Assembly (NCBI RefSeq): GCF_014284305.1
Contig: NZ_JACOFW010000002.1
Coordinates: 62,001-126,000, forward strand
Source: Affinundibacterium seohonense
GTDB taxonomy: Bacteria > Pseudomonadota > Gammaproteobacteria > Burkholderiales > Burkholderiaceae_D
Direction: 5' to 3'
DNA: 64,000 bases
The notes under the pieces: model-generated
Seen by the model: the letters and a program-made list of their open reading frames with translations, nothing else
What the model was told of the DNA's origin: nothing
Databases searched by the model: none
Program-made: the position numbers and the translations under genes
In this document: positions 25,353 to 34,071 of the stretch, piece after piece
Layout: every line of letters begins with the position of its first letter
Position numbering within the stretch: the first letter of the stretch is position 1

Positions 25353-26081
25353 ATGAATCATCGTTGTATCCAATTGCTACTCGGTTTGTGTATCTGCAGT
25401 CTGTCGACACAGGCGTTTGCTGCGGATGCACTCAAACTGTTGTACGAAATTCGTGAACCGATGTCGTATCGCGATAGCCGTGGCAAAATTACTGGATTGG
25501 TGGTGACACCGGTAGAGCAGGCGATGCTCGCTGCTGATATTTCTTACGTGTGGATAGAGACACCGTTTAAGCGGCAACTGAACGTAGTCGAAGCCAATGA
25601 TGACGCTGTGTGTGCAGTCGGTATGTTTAAAAACCGAGATCGGCAAAAGTACGCCAAATTTTCCCTCGCAATATTGCGTGATACCACGCGTCCATCCGTC
25701 ATGCTCGCGCATAAGGATTTTCAGCCAGATAAGGGGATGGATCTATTGAGAACCTTGAGTCTACCTGGTATCAAGATACTGAAAAAAGAATCCGCTTCTT
25801 ATGGCACCGTGATCGATGACGCGATTGAGCGTTCACGTATCACCGTGGTGGGTACTACTGCAGAATCAATGAACATGGCAAAAATGATCGCGGCAAGACG
25901 CGCTGATTTTATTTTTGTGCCAGAAGACGAAGCTTTAAATATGATCAAGTTAATCGGTGAAGATAAGCTGTACATTTTTAAACCGCTAGGAATGCCACAA
26001 GGGCCAGAACGGTTTTTGATGTGCAGCCAGCAAGTGTCGGATGAGTTGCTACAGCGGTTTAATAAGGCATTGCCGAAATAA
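25353..26081 (+). CDS. Periplasmic solute-binding protein, family 3-like
   Basis: This 242-residue protein has a signal peptide (MNHRCIQLLLGLCICSLSTQAFA). The mature domain matches the short ABC-type amino-acid-binding fold: KLLYEIREPMSYRDSRGKITGLVVTPVEQAM at the first lobe and AARRADFIFVPEDEALNMI near the second. No permease or ATPase is adjacent, so it may be an orphan binding protein or a sensory ligand binder. Two Cys in the mature part may form a disulphide. No good ribosome-binding site precedes the ATG. Confidence 0.75.
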   Translation: MNHRCIQLLLGLCICSLSTQAFAADALKLLYEIREPMSYRDSRGKITGLVVTPVEQAMLAADISYVWIETPFKRQLNVVEANDDAVCAVGMFKNRDRQKYAKFSLAILRDTTRPSVMLAHKDFQPDKGMDLLRTLSLPGIKILKKESASYGTVIDDAIERSRITVVGTTAESMNMAKMIAARRADFIFVPEDEALNMIKLIGEDKLYIFKPLGMPQGPERFLMCSQQVSDELLQRFNKALPK

Positions 26082-26135
26082 GTATGTCCCCATGTTGTGA
26101 GCAATATTGTCAGCTGTATTGACAGGATAGAGACT

Positions 26136-26522
26136 ATGACCAGATTACGCATCAGCTCAGGTTCGAGCTTCGAAGAGAAAATAGGCTATTCACGCGCCAT
26201 CGTTCACGACAATTGGGTATTTGTTTCCGGAACCACTGGCTTTGACTATAGCAGCATGACCATTGCTGACGACATCGTTGTCCAAACTGAACAGTGCTTA
26301 CAAAATATTATTGCTGCGCTCACTCAAGCTGGAGCGAGCTTGGCCGATGTCGTCAGGGTTAATTATGTCGTGCCCGATGCGACGCAATTTGAATTGTGTT
26401 GGCCAGTGTTGCGGCAATACTTTGGCGACATACGTCCGGCCGCTATGATGATTTCGGCGGGATTGGCCGATCCTCGGATGAAAATAGAAATTGAAGTCAC
26501 GGCGATTAAGCAAGCAAAATAA
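26136..26522 (+). CDS. RidA/YjgF-family protein
   Basis: This 128-residue protein has family blocks FEEKIGYSRAIVHDNWVFVSGTTGFD, QTEQCLQNIIAALTQAGASLADVVRVNYVVPD, and RPAAMMISAGLADPRMKIEIEVTAI. RidA proteins deaminate reactive enamine/imine intermediates; the substrate-binding Arg is in IRPAAMM. The last block has GLADPRMKIEIEV where RidA itself has the more common IEIEAIA, so it belongs to a side branch. AGGATAG precedes the ATG at 26136. The gene ends at a strong bidirectional terminator. Confidence 0.88.
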   Translation: MTRLRISSGSSFEEKIGYSRAIVHDNWVFVSGTTGFDYSSMTIADDIVVQTEQCLQNIIAALTQAGASLADVVRVNYVVPDATQFELCWPVLRQYFGDIRPAAMMISAGLADPRMKIEIEVTAIKQAK

Positions 26523-26536
26523 AAGCTGACGATCTC

Positions 26537-26580
26537 AAAAAAAATCGCAACATGGCAGAAACCATGTTGCGATTTTTTTT
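26537..26580. terminator. Bidirectional terminator between ridA-like and clpP-like genes
   Basis: Long perfect stem of ATCGCAACATGG with its complement, 6-nt loop, flanked by A8 and T8, so each convergent gene gets a T tract. Confidence 0.93.
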
Positions 26581-26598
26581 GGGTACCTAGTTTTAGGC

Positions 26599-27180
26599 TC
26601 AGGCATCCAACTCGTTTTGTTGCACAATAATGCGCGACACTAAACCGTATTCCTTCGCTTCCACCGCGCTCATCCAATAATCGCGTTCGATATCATTGGT
26701 CACACGTTCTAAAGTCTGACCCGATTCCTTGGCGATTAAGGCCGCGATGCGTTCGCGAATCTTGACGATTTCACGTGCTTGAATCGCGATATCAGTGGCT
26801 TGGCCACCAGCGCCGCCACTAGGTTGGTGAATCAAGAAGCGCGTATTTGGTAAGCACACGCGAAGTTCTTTAGGCACTGCTAAAAATACATTAACGGCAG
26901 CGCTACCAACCCAGCCCGTGCCAACCACATGCACCGGTGCGTTGATAAAACGGATCATGTCATGGATCACGTCACCAGATTCTACGTGCCCACCAGGAGA
27001 GGATACCAATAAGGTAATTGGTTCATTTGATTCCGCAGACAAGGCGATTAAACGCTTGCTGACTTCTGCTGCCAACTTATCGTTGATGGTGCCAAAAACG
27101 AGTACGGTGCGGGATTTAAACGCTTTTTCTTCCAAGAATGGACTAGCGGCTTCGGCTTGCTTTTCTTTGTCTTCGGACAT
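26599..27180 (-). CDS. ClpP-like serine protease
   Basis: This 193-residue cytosolic protein shows the ClpP fold: the oxyanion segment LLVSSPGGHVESG, catalytic Ser 93 in GWVGSAAVNVFL, His 118 in RFLIHQPSGG and Asp 167 in IERDYWMSAVEAKEYGLV. The spacing of the triad equals E. coli ClpP (97/122/171). The Ser context GSAA differs from the usual ASMGA, and the N-terminus is acidic (MSEDKEKQAEAASPFLEEK), so it is a second, divergent ClpP-like protein and probably not the housekeeping ClpP. No clpX is next to it. Its partner ATPase is unknown. The ATG at 27180 is chosen over an upstream frame extension. Confidence 0.85.
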   Translation of the reverse strand: MSEDKEKQAEAASPFLEEKAFKSRTVLVFGTINDKLAAEVSKRLIALSAESNEPITLLVSSPGGHVESGDVIHDMIRFINAPVHVVGTGWVGSAAVNVFLAVPKELRVCLPNTRFLIHQPSGGAGGQATDIAIQAREIVKIRERIAALIAKESGQTLERVTNDIERDYWMSAVEAKEYGLVSRIIVQQNELDA

Positions 27181-27256
27181 AATCACTTTCTCATTCAAAA
27201 TAAACTGTGGTATCGCTGTTGCCACAGGACTGCAGGATTTCGGTAAAACCGACATG

Positions 27257-30200
27257 CTACTCGATTTTTAACGATGTTGGCGCTGGCCCGATATTCTTTA
27301 AATGTAACCAAAGGCGCTCTGCGTACCATTTTTGTGCCCAGATTTCGAACTCATCTGCAGGCATAGGGCGGGCGATGCCATAACCCTGTGCCAGATGGCA
27401 GCCCAGATCGAGTAAGGCCGCGCCATGTGCCAGTGTTTCGACACCTTCGGCAATGACCTCTCGGCGAAAGGCTTTGGCCAGGCGAATGACGCCTTCAACG
27501 ATTCCCAGGTCATCGTTATCTTGCAACATGTCGCGCACAAAACTTTGGTCAATCTTTAAAGTATCAATGGGTAATTTGCGCAAATAAGTTAAGGATGAAT
27601 AGCCAGTACCAAAATCATCCAGGGAGAAGTGCACGCCGAGTTGACGACATGTTTGCAAGATGGTGACCGCTTGTTCGATATCGGCGATGGCGGCGGTCTC
27701 CAAGACCTCCAACTCAAAGCATTGCGGGGGCATGTCGGGATGTTGCGATAAAGCGAACGCCAAGTGTTCGGAAAAATCTTGTTGTACCAAGTGATCGGCA
27801 CTGATATTGACGCTAATGCTAAGCAGCAGTCCTTGTCTATGCCAAATTTCCCCCTGCGTTAGTGCTTGTCGTATTACCCATTCCCCCAGCTTTTGATCGA
27901 GTTGGCTACCATGGATATAGGATAGAAATTCTGATGGCGGTAAAATGCCTCGTTCAGGGTGCGCCCAACGTATCAGGGCTTCGGCGCCGATGATGTGACC
28001 ATCGCGCAGATCCACCTTAGGTTGATAGTACAAGACAAACTCGTGATTGGTTAATGCCTGCGTTAATAGCTCTAGATAGCTGCGATGGAATTGCGCTTTT
28101 CGGTCTCCCTCAGGATCAAACAAGTGGTAACGATTTTTGCCAGCATTTTTTGCGATGTACATCGCTTGATCAGCGTGTCGCATCAGACTGTCTGCATCGA
28201 CGTTATCATCGGGAAAGAGGCTAACACCAATGCTAGCGGATACCTGTAATGCTAATGCATCGAGTCGCACCGGGCGACTGACTGCCATTAAGATACGGTC
28301 CAACACTTGATTACTTTCAAAGCTGCTCTTGATGTCTGACAGTAGGATGACAAATTCGTCACCGCCCAAGCGCGCCAGTGTGTCATTGCTGCGTAACACG
28401 GTACGCATGTGTTCGGTCACGCCAATGAGCAGTTGATCACCAACATGATGGCCGTGTTCATCGTTGACCGCTTTGAAGCCATCTAGATCGAGAAAGCACA
28501 CGGCCAATAAACTGCGGTCACGTTGCGCACGGATCAATGCTTGATTGAGCCTGTCGCTTAAGAGGCGGCGGTTTGGTAAGCCAGTTAAGGTGTCGTAATT
28601 GGCAATTTTGTCGAGTTCTGCTTCATGCGCTTTGAGTTGACTGATATCAGAAAAAACGCCAATGTAATGCAAGACTGTGCCGAACTCATCGCGTACCGTA
28701 GAGATCGATAAGAGCTCAATAAATTCCTCGCCGGTTTTTCGACGATTCCAAATTTCGCCACGCCAGAAATCATTTTTGATTAAGTCTTTCCAAAGGTGTT
28801 GGTAGAAATCGTCGCTATGATGTCCGGAGGATAAAATCTTAGGACTTTGGCCTAACACCTCATCCTCTCGAAAGCCCGTGATACGCATGAAGGCAGGATT
28901 GACTTTGCTAATCAAGCCATTGATGTCCACCACCATGATGCCCTCATAACTGCTGGTAAAAACCGTGGAGGCGTCACGTTGTGCGTGTTCAAACTGCTTC
29001 CTCTCGCTAATGTCGGTGTGGGTGCCCGACATGCGCAAAGCTTGACCCTCGCTATCCCATTCAACGACCCGTCCACGAGTTAGTATCCAGCGCCATTCGC
29101 CTGTTTTAGTCAGACAACGTAATTCCATCTGATGGCTCGGGCTAAGTCCCGCGAGGTGCCTTTTGATCGAGTCTAAAGCTTTTGGATAGTCAAGCGGGTG
29201 CACGTAGTTCGACCAGTATTCAGGTGTCTTTACTAATTCTCCAGCGGTATATCCGAGCATGGTTTCACAGCGGGCGCTCAACTCGAATTGGTCGGTTTGC
29301 AAATTCCAATCCCAATAACCTTGATCGGTACCTTCAAGTACACGCGCCAATTGTTTCTCCCGCTCCTGTAAAGCCTTTTGCGCGCGATGGACTTCGCTTA
29401 GGTCGCGACCAAAAGCCATGTAGCGACCATCGGGCAATTTCTTGGTAATGATCTCTACGTCGACAATCTCACCATTTTGATGCAACAAACGCCAATCGCG
29501 TCGAATAAAATTATCCCCACTTAGTTGTTCCAAATGCCCATCTAGCTGGGCTTTTTCCTCATGTGCTAATACATCCGCGATGTGCATTTGCCTTAATTGT
29601 TCTAATGCATGTCCGGTTAGTTTACAGGCGACCGGATTCGCAAACAAAAATCGTTGGCTAGCGTTGCTAATCCAAATAGCATCCCCGGCTTCTTGTAAGA
29701 CCACCCGCAGATCTGCTTCAATTTGTTTGATGGCGCTGATCTCATGCGAGATCCCGTAAACGCCACAAACTTCGCCTTTCTCGTCAAATAGTGGTCCTTT
29801 AGTTGTCAGAAAAATCAGGCGCTTACCGGAAATGGTAACTAAAGAAGCCTCGTGGGTTTGTCTAAGCCCGGTCGTGGTAATTTCCTGATCTTTCGCGAGA
29901 ATAAATTGGCAAGATCCTTCGTCAAATAAATCGCCATCGCTTGCCCCCAGAATGTCCTCGATTGGACGTTCCAGATAGTGACTGATGGCTTGATTTACAA
30001 TTAGGTAACGGCCTTGCAAATCCTTCACGTATACCGCATCCGAAGTGCCGGAGATGATCGCATCGAGCAGACGCCGGTGATGCTCATCTTTCATGACGGA
30101 TCGCTGTAGTAGCTCACTGAGGATGCTGACGGCTAAGCCATTGACGATAAAAAATAGCCACTGAAATAATTCTTTCGAATCCGGGGTCGTCAAACCATAA

Positions 30201-30694
30201 ATTGGTACGAAGGAAAAAAAATATACGGCGATTGTTGCCAGACTGGTCGACAATAAGCCTGGCCAAAAACCACCCAACATGGCGCTTAAGACCACAGGAA
30301 AGATGAATAAGATCAGCATCGGCTTGGCGTGTATGCCAATCGCAATGAGCTGATGCAAAGTGAACATCCCTATGGTGAGCGCCAATGTCAGTCCATAAAC
30401 TAACCAAGGAGAGTGTCGTTGACGGTGGTTGCTATGGTTGAGTAAGTTCAGCAGGCTCGATGCTTGCGCACTTTTGGCGGGTGGCACCGCACACATGGCA
30501 AAATAAAACAAAGTCGCCGTCGCTGCGACAAAGAACACACCCTTGGCGGTCGATAACCAAATCATCGAATCGACGTCGGTGAACATCGATAATAATTGAT
30601 CGGATAAAAAAATCCATGCTAGTGCGAAAACGCTATACAACAGGGTAGCGAATAAAATGAAGCGTTGCCGCGTGACGCCCAATGGTGAGTTCAT
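27257..30694 (-). CDS. Membrane PAS-GGDEF-EAL protein (cyclic-di-GMP turnover)
   Basis: This is a 1145-residue inner-membrane protein. The N-terminal 200 residues hold about six helices, the latter part like the DUF4118 (KdpD-type) membrane domain. Four PAS domains follow (roughly 205-325, 330-450, 455-575, 580-700). The GGDEF domain has an intact RLGGDEFVIL active site, with an RxxD inhibitory site (RSND) exactly five residues before GGDEF. The EAL domain has GAEALIRW, SLDDFGTGYSSL, KIDQSFV and EGVET intact. It could make and degrade cyclic-di-GMP in response to a membrane or redox signal. ATG at 30694; 76 bp separate it from the clpP-like gene downstream. The net activity cannot be read from sequence. 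Confidence 0.95.
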   Translation of the reverse strand: MNSPLGVTRQRFILFATLLYSVFALAWIFLSDQLLSMFTDVDSMIWLSTAKGVFFVAATATLFYFAMCAVPPAKSAQASSLLNLLNHSNHRQRHSPWLVYGLTLALTIGMFTLHQLIAIGIHAKPMLILFIFPVVLSAMLGGFWPGLLSTSLATIAVYFFSFVPIYGLTTPDSKELFQWLFFIVNGLAVSILSELLQRSVMKDEHHRRLLDAIISGTSDAVYVKDLQGRYLIVNQAISHYLERPIEDILGASDGDLFDEGSCQFILAKDQEITTTGLRQTHEASLVTISGKRLIFLTTKGPLFDEKGEVCGVYGISHEISAIKQIEADLRVVLQEAGDAIWISNASQRFLFANPVACKLTGHALEQLRQMHIADVLAHEEKAQLDGHLEQLSGDNFIRRDWRLLHQNGEIVDVEIITKKLPDGRYMAFGRDLSEVHRAQKALQEREKQLARVLEGTDQGYWDWNLQTDQFELSARCETMLGYTAGELVKTPEYWSNYVHPLDYPKALDSIKRHLAGLSPSHQMELRCLTKTGEWRWILTRGRVVEWDSEGQALRMSGTHTDISERKQFEHAQRDASTVFTSSYEGIMVVDINGLISKVNPAFMRITGFREDEVLGQSPKILSSGHHSDDFYQHLWKDLIKNDFWRGEIWNRRKTGEEFIELLSISTVRDEFGTVLHYIGVFSDISQLKAHEAELDKIANYDTLTGLPNRRLLSDRLNQALIRAQRDRSLLAVCFLDLDGFKAVNDEHGHHVGDQLLIGVTEHMRTVLRSNDTLARLGGDEFVILLSDIKSSFESNQVLDRILMAVSRPVRLDALALQVSASIGVSLFPDDNVDADSLMRHADQAMYIAKNAGKNRYHLFDPEGDRKAQFHRSYLELLTQALTNHEFVLYYQPKVDLRDGHIIGAEALIRWAHPERGILPPSEFLSYIHGSQLDQKLGEWVIRQALTQGEIWHRQGLLLSISVNISADHLVQQDFSEHLAFALSQHPDMPPQCFELEVLETAAIADIEQAVTILQTCRQLGVHFSLDDFGTGYSSLTYLRKLPIDTLKIDQSFVRDMLQDNDDLGIVEGVIRLAKAFRREVIAEGVETLAHGAALLDLGCHLAQGYGIARPMPADEFEIWAQKWYAERLWLHLKNIGPAPTSLKIE

Positions 30695-30912
30695 CGCTTA
30701 ATGCCTTGGTTGTGCGGATTGACTTGACAGAGCAGGGTAGTTAGATTGCCTGAAAATTGGGAAGTGGTCTATGACTTATTACAAATTTTTGTGGAAAAAC
30801 ACACTGATGCGAGGCGAGATAAAAATTCAGATTGGTATGCGATTAATTTTGTTTCAACTCTTGATCTAAGATATCGCATAATGACCGCTTCAATTGCTAT
30901 TTCATCACCGTT

Positions 30913-31392
30913 ATGTCTCATCACATTATCCGCCCAGCGATCGCTGACGATGCCAAAGTACTCAGCGCATTAGCGCATCTAGTTGCGCCTTATTTTACGC
31001 TTCATGCCGACGGGCGCGACGCTGAATTATTTTTTGCCTCAATCACAGAAGCCGCCACGCTTGAACGCTTGAGGTCGTCGCAGTACCGCTATTGGGTTGC
31101 TCTAGATGGCAATGACAATGTCGTTGCCACTATTGCCATTCGTGATAACACTCATGTATATCATTTATTCGTCAATCCCGACCAGCATAGGCACGGCTAT
31201 GCCAGCCAATTATGGTCACATGCAAAAGAGGCCGCAATGGCGGCTGGTAATCCTGGTGAGTTCACTGTCAATTCCTCTGTATTTGCACGAGCGATGTATG
31301 AAAAATTTGGCTTCCATGCCACTGCGGAGCAACAGCAAATGCACGGTCTGGCTTTTATCCCAATGGCATTTAAGAATGGCAGTCCACAATGA
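30913..31392 (+). CDS. GNAT-family N-acetyltransferase
   Basis: This 159-residue protein has the GNAT core: an N-terminal strand-helix (IIRPAIADDAKVLSALAHLV), strands YWVALDGNDNVVATIAIRDN, and the acetyl-CoA motif A HLFVNPDQHRHGYASQLWSHA, followed by FARAMYEKFGFHAT. The motif A loop HRHGYA is slightly unlike the common (Q/R)xxGxG/A. The substrate is unknown. It overlaps the next gene by 4 bp (ATGA at 31389-31392), so both are translated together. Confidence 0.87.
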   Translation: MSHHIIRPAIADDAKVLSALAHLVAPYFTLHADGRDAELFFASITEAATLERLRSSQYRYWVALDGNDNVVATIAIRDNTHVYHLFVNPDQHRHGYASQLWSHAKEAAMAAGNPGEFTVNSSVFARAMYEKFGFHATAEQQQMHGLAFIPMAFKNGSPQ

Positions 31393-31841
31393 TGCATTTA
31401 TCGCGATTCGTCAGCTTTTGGCTTTGCGGCTTAATGAGCTTGTTCTGCGCGACACGATCGCAAGCGCAAATGTTGACGCAGACGACCACAGAGTTGAGTC
31501 ATGGCTATCGTGTTCAAGAGTCGCAGCAAGTGAATGTAGCAGGACGTTGGCACAGTGACCTTCGCTTTAAGTTCTTATACTTTGAAAAACGCTATCTATG
31601 CCAATGTACCGAATTTAGCATTTCGCCTTCAGGGAAATATGCGGTTTATCAGATCAATGGTAGCAATGCGATCGTCAGCTTTAATCGGGATAAGGCAACG
31701 GCTACTAAGCATGACAAACTGCCGTCTGGCAAATTACTGCAAGTGACTTGGGGCAAGCAAGAGCGGCAAATTGAGATGCAATTCCGATCCGCCGAAAGCG
31801 GATCTGGCGACGTGATAAAAAAACGCCTAACGCTCAAGTAG
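31389..31841 (+). CDS. Hypothetical exported protein
   Basis: This 150-residue protein has a signal peptide (about residues 1-26, ending RSQA|QM). The mature part is beta-rich, with KFLYFEKRYLCQCTEFSISPSGKYAVYQINGS, and a Cys pair (CQC). No family is recognised. Start ATG at 31389 (or the next codon, ATG 31392) overlaps the GNAT stop, which indicates an operon. The racemase gene starts 25 bp downstream. Confidence 0.65.
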   Translation: MMHLSRFVSFWLCGLMSLFCATRSQAQMLTQTTTELSHGYRVQESQQVNVAGRWHSDLRFKFLYFEKRYLCQCTEFSISPSGKYAVYQINGSNAIVSFNRDKATATKHDKLPSGKLLQVTWGKQERQIEMQFRSAESGSGDVIKKRLTLK

Positions 31842-31866
31842 TTCACTATTCAATATCGGAGCAAGC

Positions 31867-32562
31867 ATGAAAACTTTGGGCTTAATTGGTGGCATGAGTT
31901 GGGAGTCGACCATTCCCTATTATCGTCACATAAATCAAATTGTGAAGCAAGAACTCGGCGGCCTGCATTCGGCAAAAGTGATTGTCTTTAGTGTGGATTT
32001 CCATGAAATCGAAGTCTTGCAACGGTGCGGGGATTGGGATGCCGCTGGAAAAATATTGGCAGAAGCTGCCCAAGTTTTAGAGCGTGCCGGAGCTGACATG
32101 CTGGTCTTGTGCACCAATACCATGCACAAGGTCGCCGCTACGATTGAAGCCGCAGTGCAGATTCCCTTATTACATATTGCCGACCCGACCGCTGCTGAAA
32201 TTAAGGCGCAGGGATTGCAATGTATAGGTCTGTTAGGTACACGTTTTACGATGGAGCAGGCCTTTTATAAAGACCGCTTACAAGAACAGCACGGCTTACA
32301 AGTGGTAACGCCAAATGCCGCCGATCGCGACATCGTGCATCGCATTATTTACGAAGAACTTTGTCTGGGCAGCATACAAGACGCCTCCCGTCAGGAATAT
32401 ATTCGCATCATGGCAGAGCTGGTGCAACAAGGCGCTCAGGCCATCATTCTGGGATGTACGGAGATCTCACTATTAGTACAGACAGCACACGCCAGCGTGC
32501 CGCTGTTTGATACGACAAGTTTGCATGCACGCCGTGCGGCCTTGTGGTCTTTGGGGTGTTAG
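31867..32562 (+). CDS. Aspartate/glutamate racemase family protein (YgeA/RacX type)
   Basis: This 231-residue cytosolic protein starts MKTLGLIGGMSWEST, a strong family mark. The two catalytic cysteines are present: C82 in LVLCTNTMHK and C197 in IILGCTEIS. It should be a broad-specificity PLP-independent amino acid racemase making D-amino acids. GGAG lies before the ATG. It sits in a plus-strand series with a GNAT gene, an exported protein and a DODA dioxygenase, all closely spaced. Confidence 0.92.
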   Translation: MKTLGLIGGMSWESTIPYYRHINQIVKQELGGLHSAKVIVFSVDFHEIEVLQRCGDWDAAGKILAEAAQVLERAGADMLVLCTNTMHKVAATIEAAVQIPLLHIADPTAAEIKAQGLQCIGLLGTRFTMEQAFYKDRLQEQHGLQVVTPNAADRDIVHRIIYEELCLGSIQDASRQEYIRIMAELVQQGAQAIILGCTEISLLVQTAHASVPLFDTTSLHARRAALWSLGC

Positions 32563-32631
32563 CCTCGATTTCGAGCGAAGAAACTGTAGATAGACCATAA
32601 TCATCGCATCTATCTTTTGTATGAAGCAAGC

Positions 32632-33414
32632 ATGAACACGCAAACCCAACCCGCCATTTTCCTTGGCCATGGCAGTCCAATGAATGCGCTGGAAAATAAT
32701 CAGTTCACGGAAACATGGAAGCAACTCGGTGCGCGTTTTCAGCCGAAGGCGATACTGGCGATTTCTGCGCATTGGATGACGACGACGGTGGCCGTGACCT
32801 CCATGTCAGCGCCGAGGACGATACACGATTTTGGCGGTTTTCCGCCAGCTTTGTTTGCTGCGCAGTATCCTGCACCTGGTAATCCTGAATTGGCGCAAAG
32901 AGTGGCGCAACTGTTGGCGCCTATCCATGTTCATCAGGATCGCGACTGGGGCTTGGATCATGGTAGCTGGTCAGTGTTGATGAAAATGTACCCTGAGGCC
33001 GACATCCCGGTGGTGCAATTGAGTTTAAATATGAATCAGGATGAGGCATTTCATTTCGCCTTGGGACAACGCTTAGCAAGTTTGCGCGATGAAGGGGTAA
33101 TGCTACTTGCCAGTGGCAATGTGGTACATAATTTACGTCGTTTAGATCCGCGTGTTGGTGGATTTGACTGGGCGCAACGTTTCAACCAGCAAGTTCGTGC
33201 AGCGATTGAGAATAATCATTTTGAGGCGCTAGTTAATTACACCCAGTTTGGACAAGATGCTCAGTTGGCTGTTCCGACCGTTGAGCATTATTTGCCTTTA
33301 CTCTATATATTGGGTGCCAAGCGCGACACGGATCATGTGGAAATTCTTAGCGATGAACTCGTGATGGGCTCGATCAGTATGATGTCACTGGTAATTGCTG
33401 AAACCTTAAGTTAG
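32632..33414 (+). CDS. 4,5-DOPA dioxygenase-family (YgiD/DODA) protein
   Basis: This 260-residue protein has the metal ligands of the extradiol dioxygenase class III fold: H13 in FLGHGSPMNAL, H47 in LAISAHWMTT, a third His in WGLDHGSWSVL, and another in VEHYLPLLYILGA. The family uses zinc or iron to open catechol rings; YgiD acts on DOPA. The start at 32632 is the ATG matching family length; the frame is open to a TTG at 32617. It follows the racemase by 69 bp. The natural substrate here is unknown. Confidence 0.92.
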   Translation: MNTQTQPAIFLGHGSPMNALENNQFTETWKQLGARFQPKAILAISAHWMTTTVAVTSMSAPRTIHDFGGFPPALFAAQYPAPGNPELAQRVAQLLAPIHVHQDRDWGLDHGSWSVLMKMYPEADIPVVQLSLNMNQDEAFHFALGQRLASLRDEGVMLLASGNVVHNLRRLDPRVGGFDWAQRFNQQVRAAIENNHFEALVNYTQFGQDAQLAVPTVEHYLPLLYILGAKRDTDHVEILSDELVMGSISMMSLVIAETLS

Positions 33415-33424
33415 AGGACTAAAA

Positions 33425-33742
33425 GTGAGTGTCGATAATCCGAGAAGACGAATGACTTTGAATCGAAGAATTATGTTTTTTCTCGCTTACGTTAGCACAG
33501 CCGTGATAGCCGGCTTTTTTATTAGCGATATGGAGTCCTATTGGAAAGCTAATTTATGGTTCCCCAAAAGCATACAAGACCTCGTTGTCGCCTTTCTGTT
33601 GTCTGATGATGTCTATGTGGCTGAACAGCAGCTTGAATTTTTCCAGGCGTGTTTTCATGCAGCATTCGCACTAGCGATACCGGTAGCTTTATTTTTTGCT
33701 ATCCAGGGGAGGCGTGTTGCTCGCATTAAAGCCGCCCTCTAA
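33425..33742 (+). CDS. Hypothetical two-helix membrane protein
   Basis: This 105-residue protein starts at a GTG (33425) preceded by GAGG. Hydrophobic segments lie at about residues 16-33 (IMFFLAYVSTAVIAGFFI) and 76-92 (FHAAFALAIPVALFFAI), with basic ends (PRRRMTLNRR, RRVARIKAAL). No family is recognised. The stop of the DODA gene is 10 bp upstream, so it is the last gene of that series. Confidence 0.6.
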   Translation: MSVDNPRRRMTLNRRIMFFLAYVSTAVIAGFFISDMESYWKANLWFPKSIQDLVVAFLLSDDVYVAEQQLEFFQACFHAAFALAIPVALFFAIQGRRVARIKAAL

Positions 33743-34071
33743 CTCAACGATCGACTCGGACGCTTCGCGCCAATCATTTCAGCGTTAGTTTTCTTGTAGT
33801 CGCCGTTCTATTTTGAACTCTCTCCCTGTGAGAGAGTTCCTATTTGCCGCCGATAAGTCTGGACAATGAGTTAAGACCGATTCTTTGGTCTTTCTCGCTG
33901 TTTCGACTTTTCTTGGCACCGCTTAGCATTTCCGCAAACTCATTTCAATCCGCATTTTTTGCGTTTCATCCCCCAATTCTCGCAACTCACAACATTGCAC
34001 CTTGAAGCCAAGATGCTGCTGAGGAATACTCACCATCGCGAATTCCTCCATTACTTTAGCAGGTGCCTATC
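33743..34071. other. Spacer before the RND operon, with a hairpin
   Basis: About 330 bp without a gene. A perfect 10-bp hairpin, GAACTCTCTC/GAGAGAGTTC, with a 5-nt loop at 33815-33839 could end transcription of the previous genes, although no T tract follows. The promoter of the RND operon should lie to its right. Confidence 0.5.
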
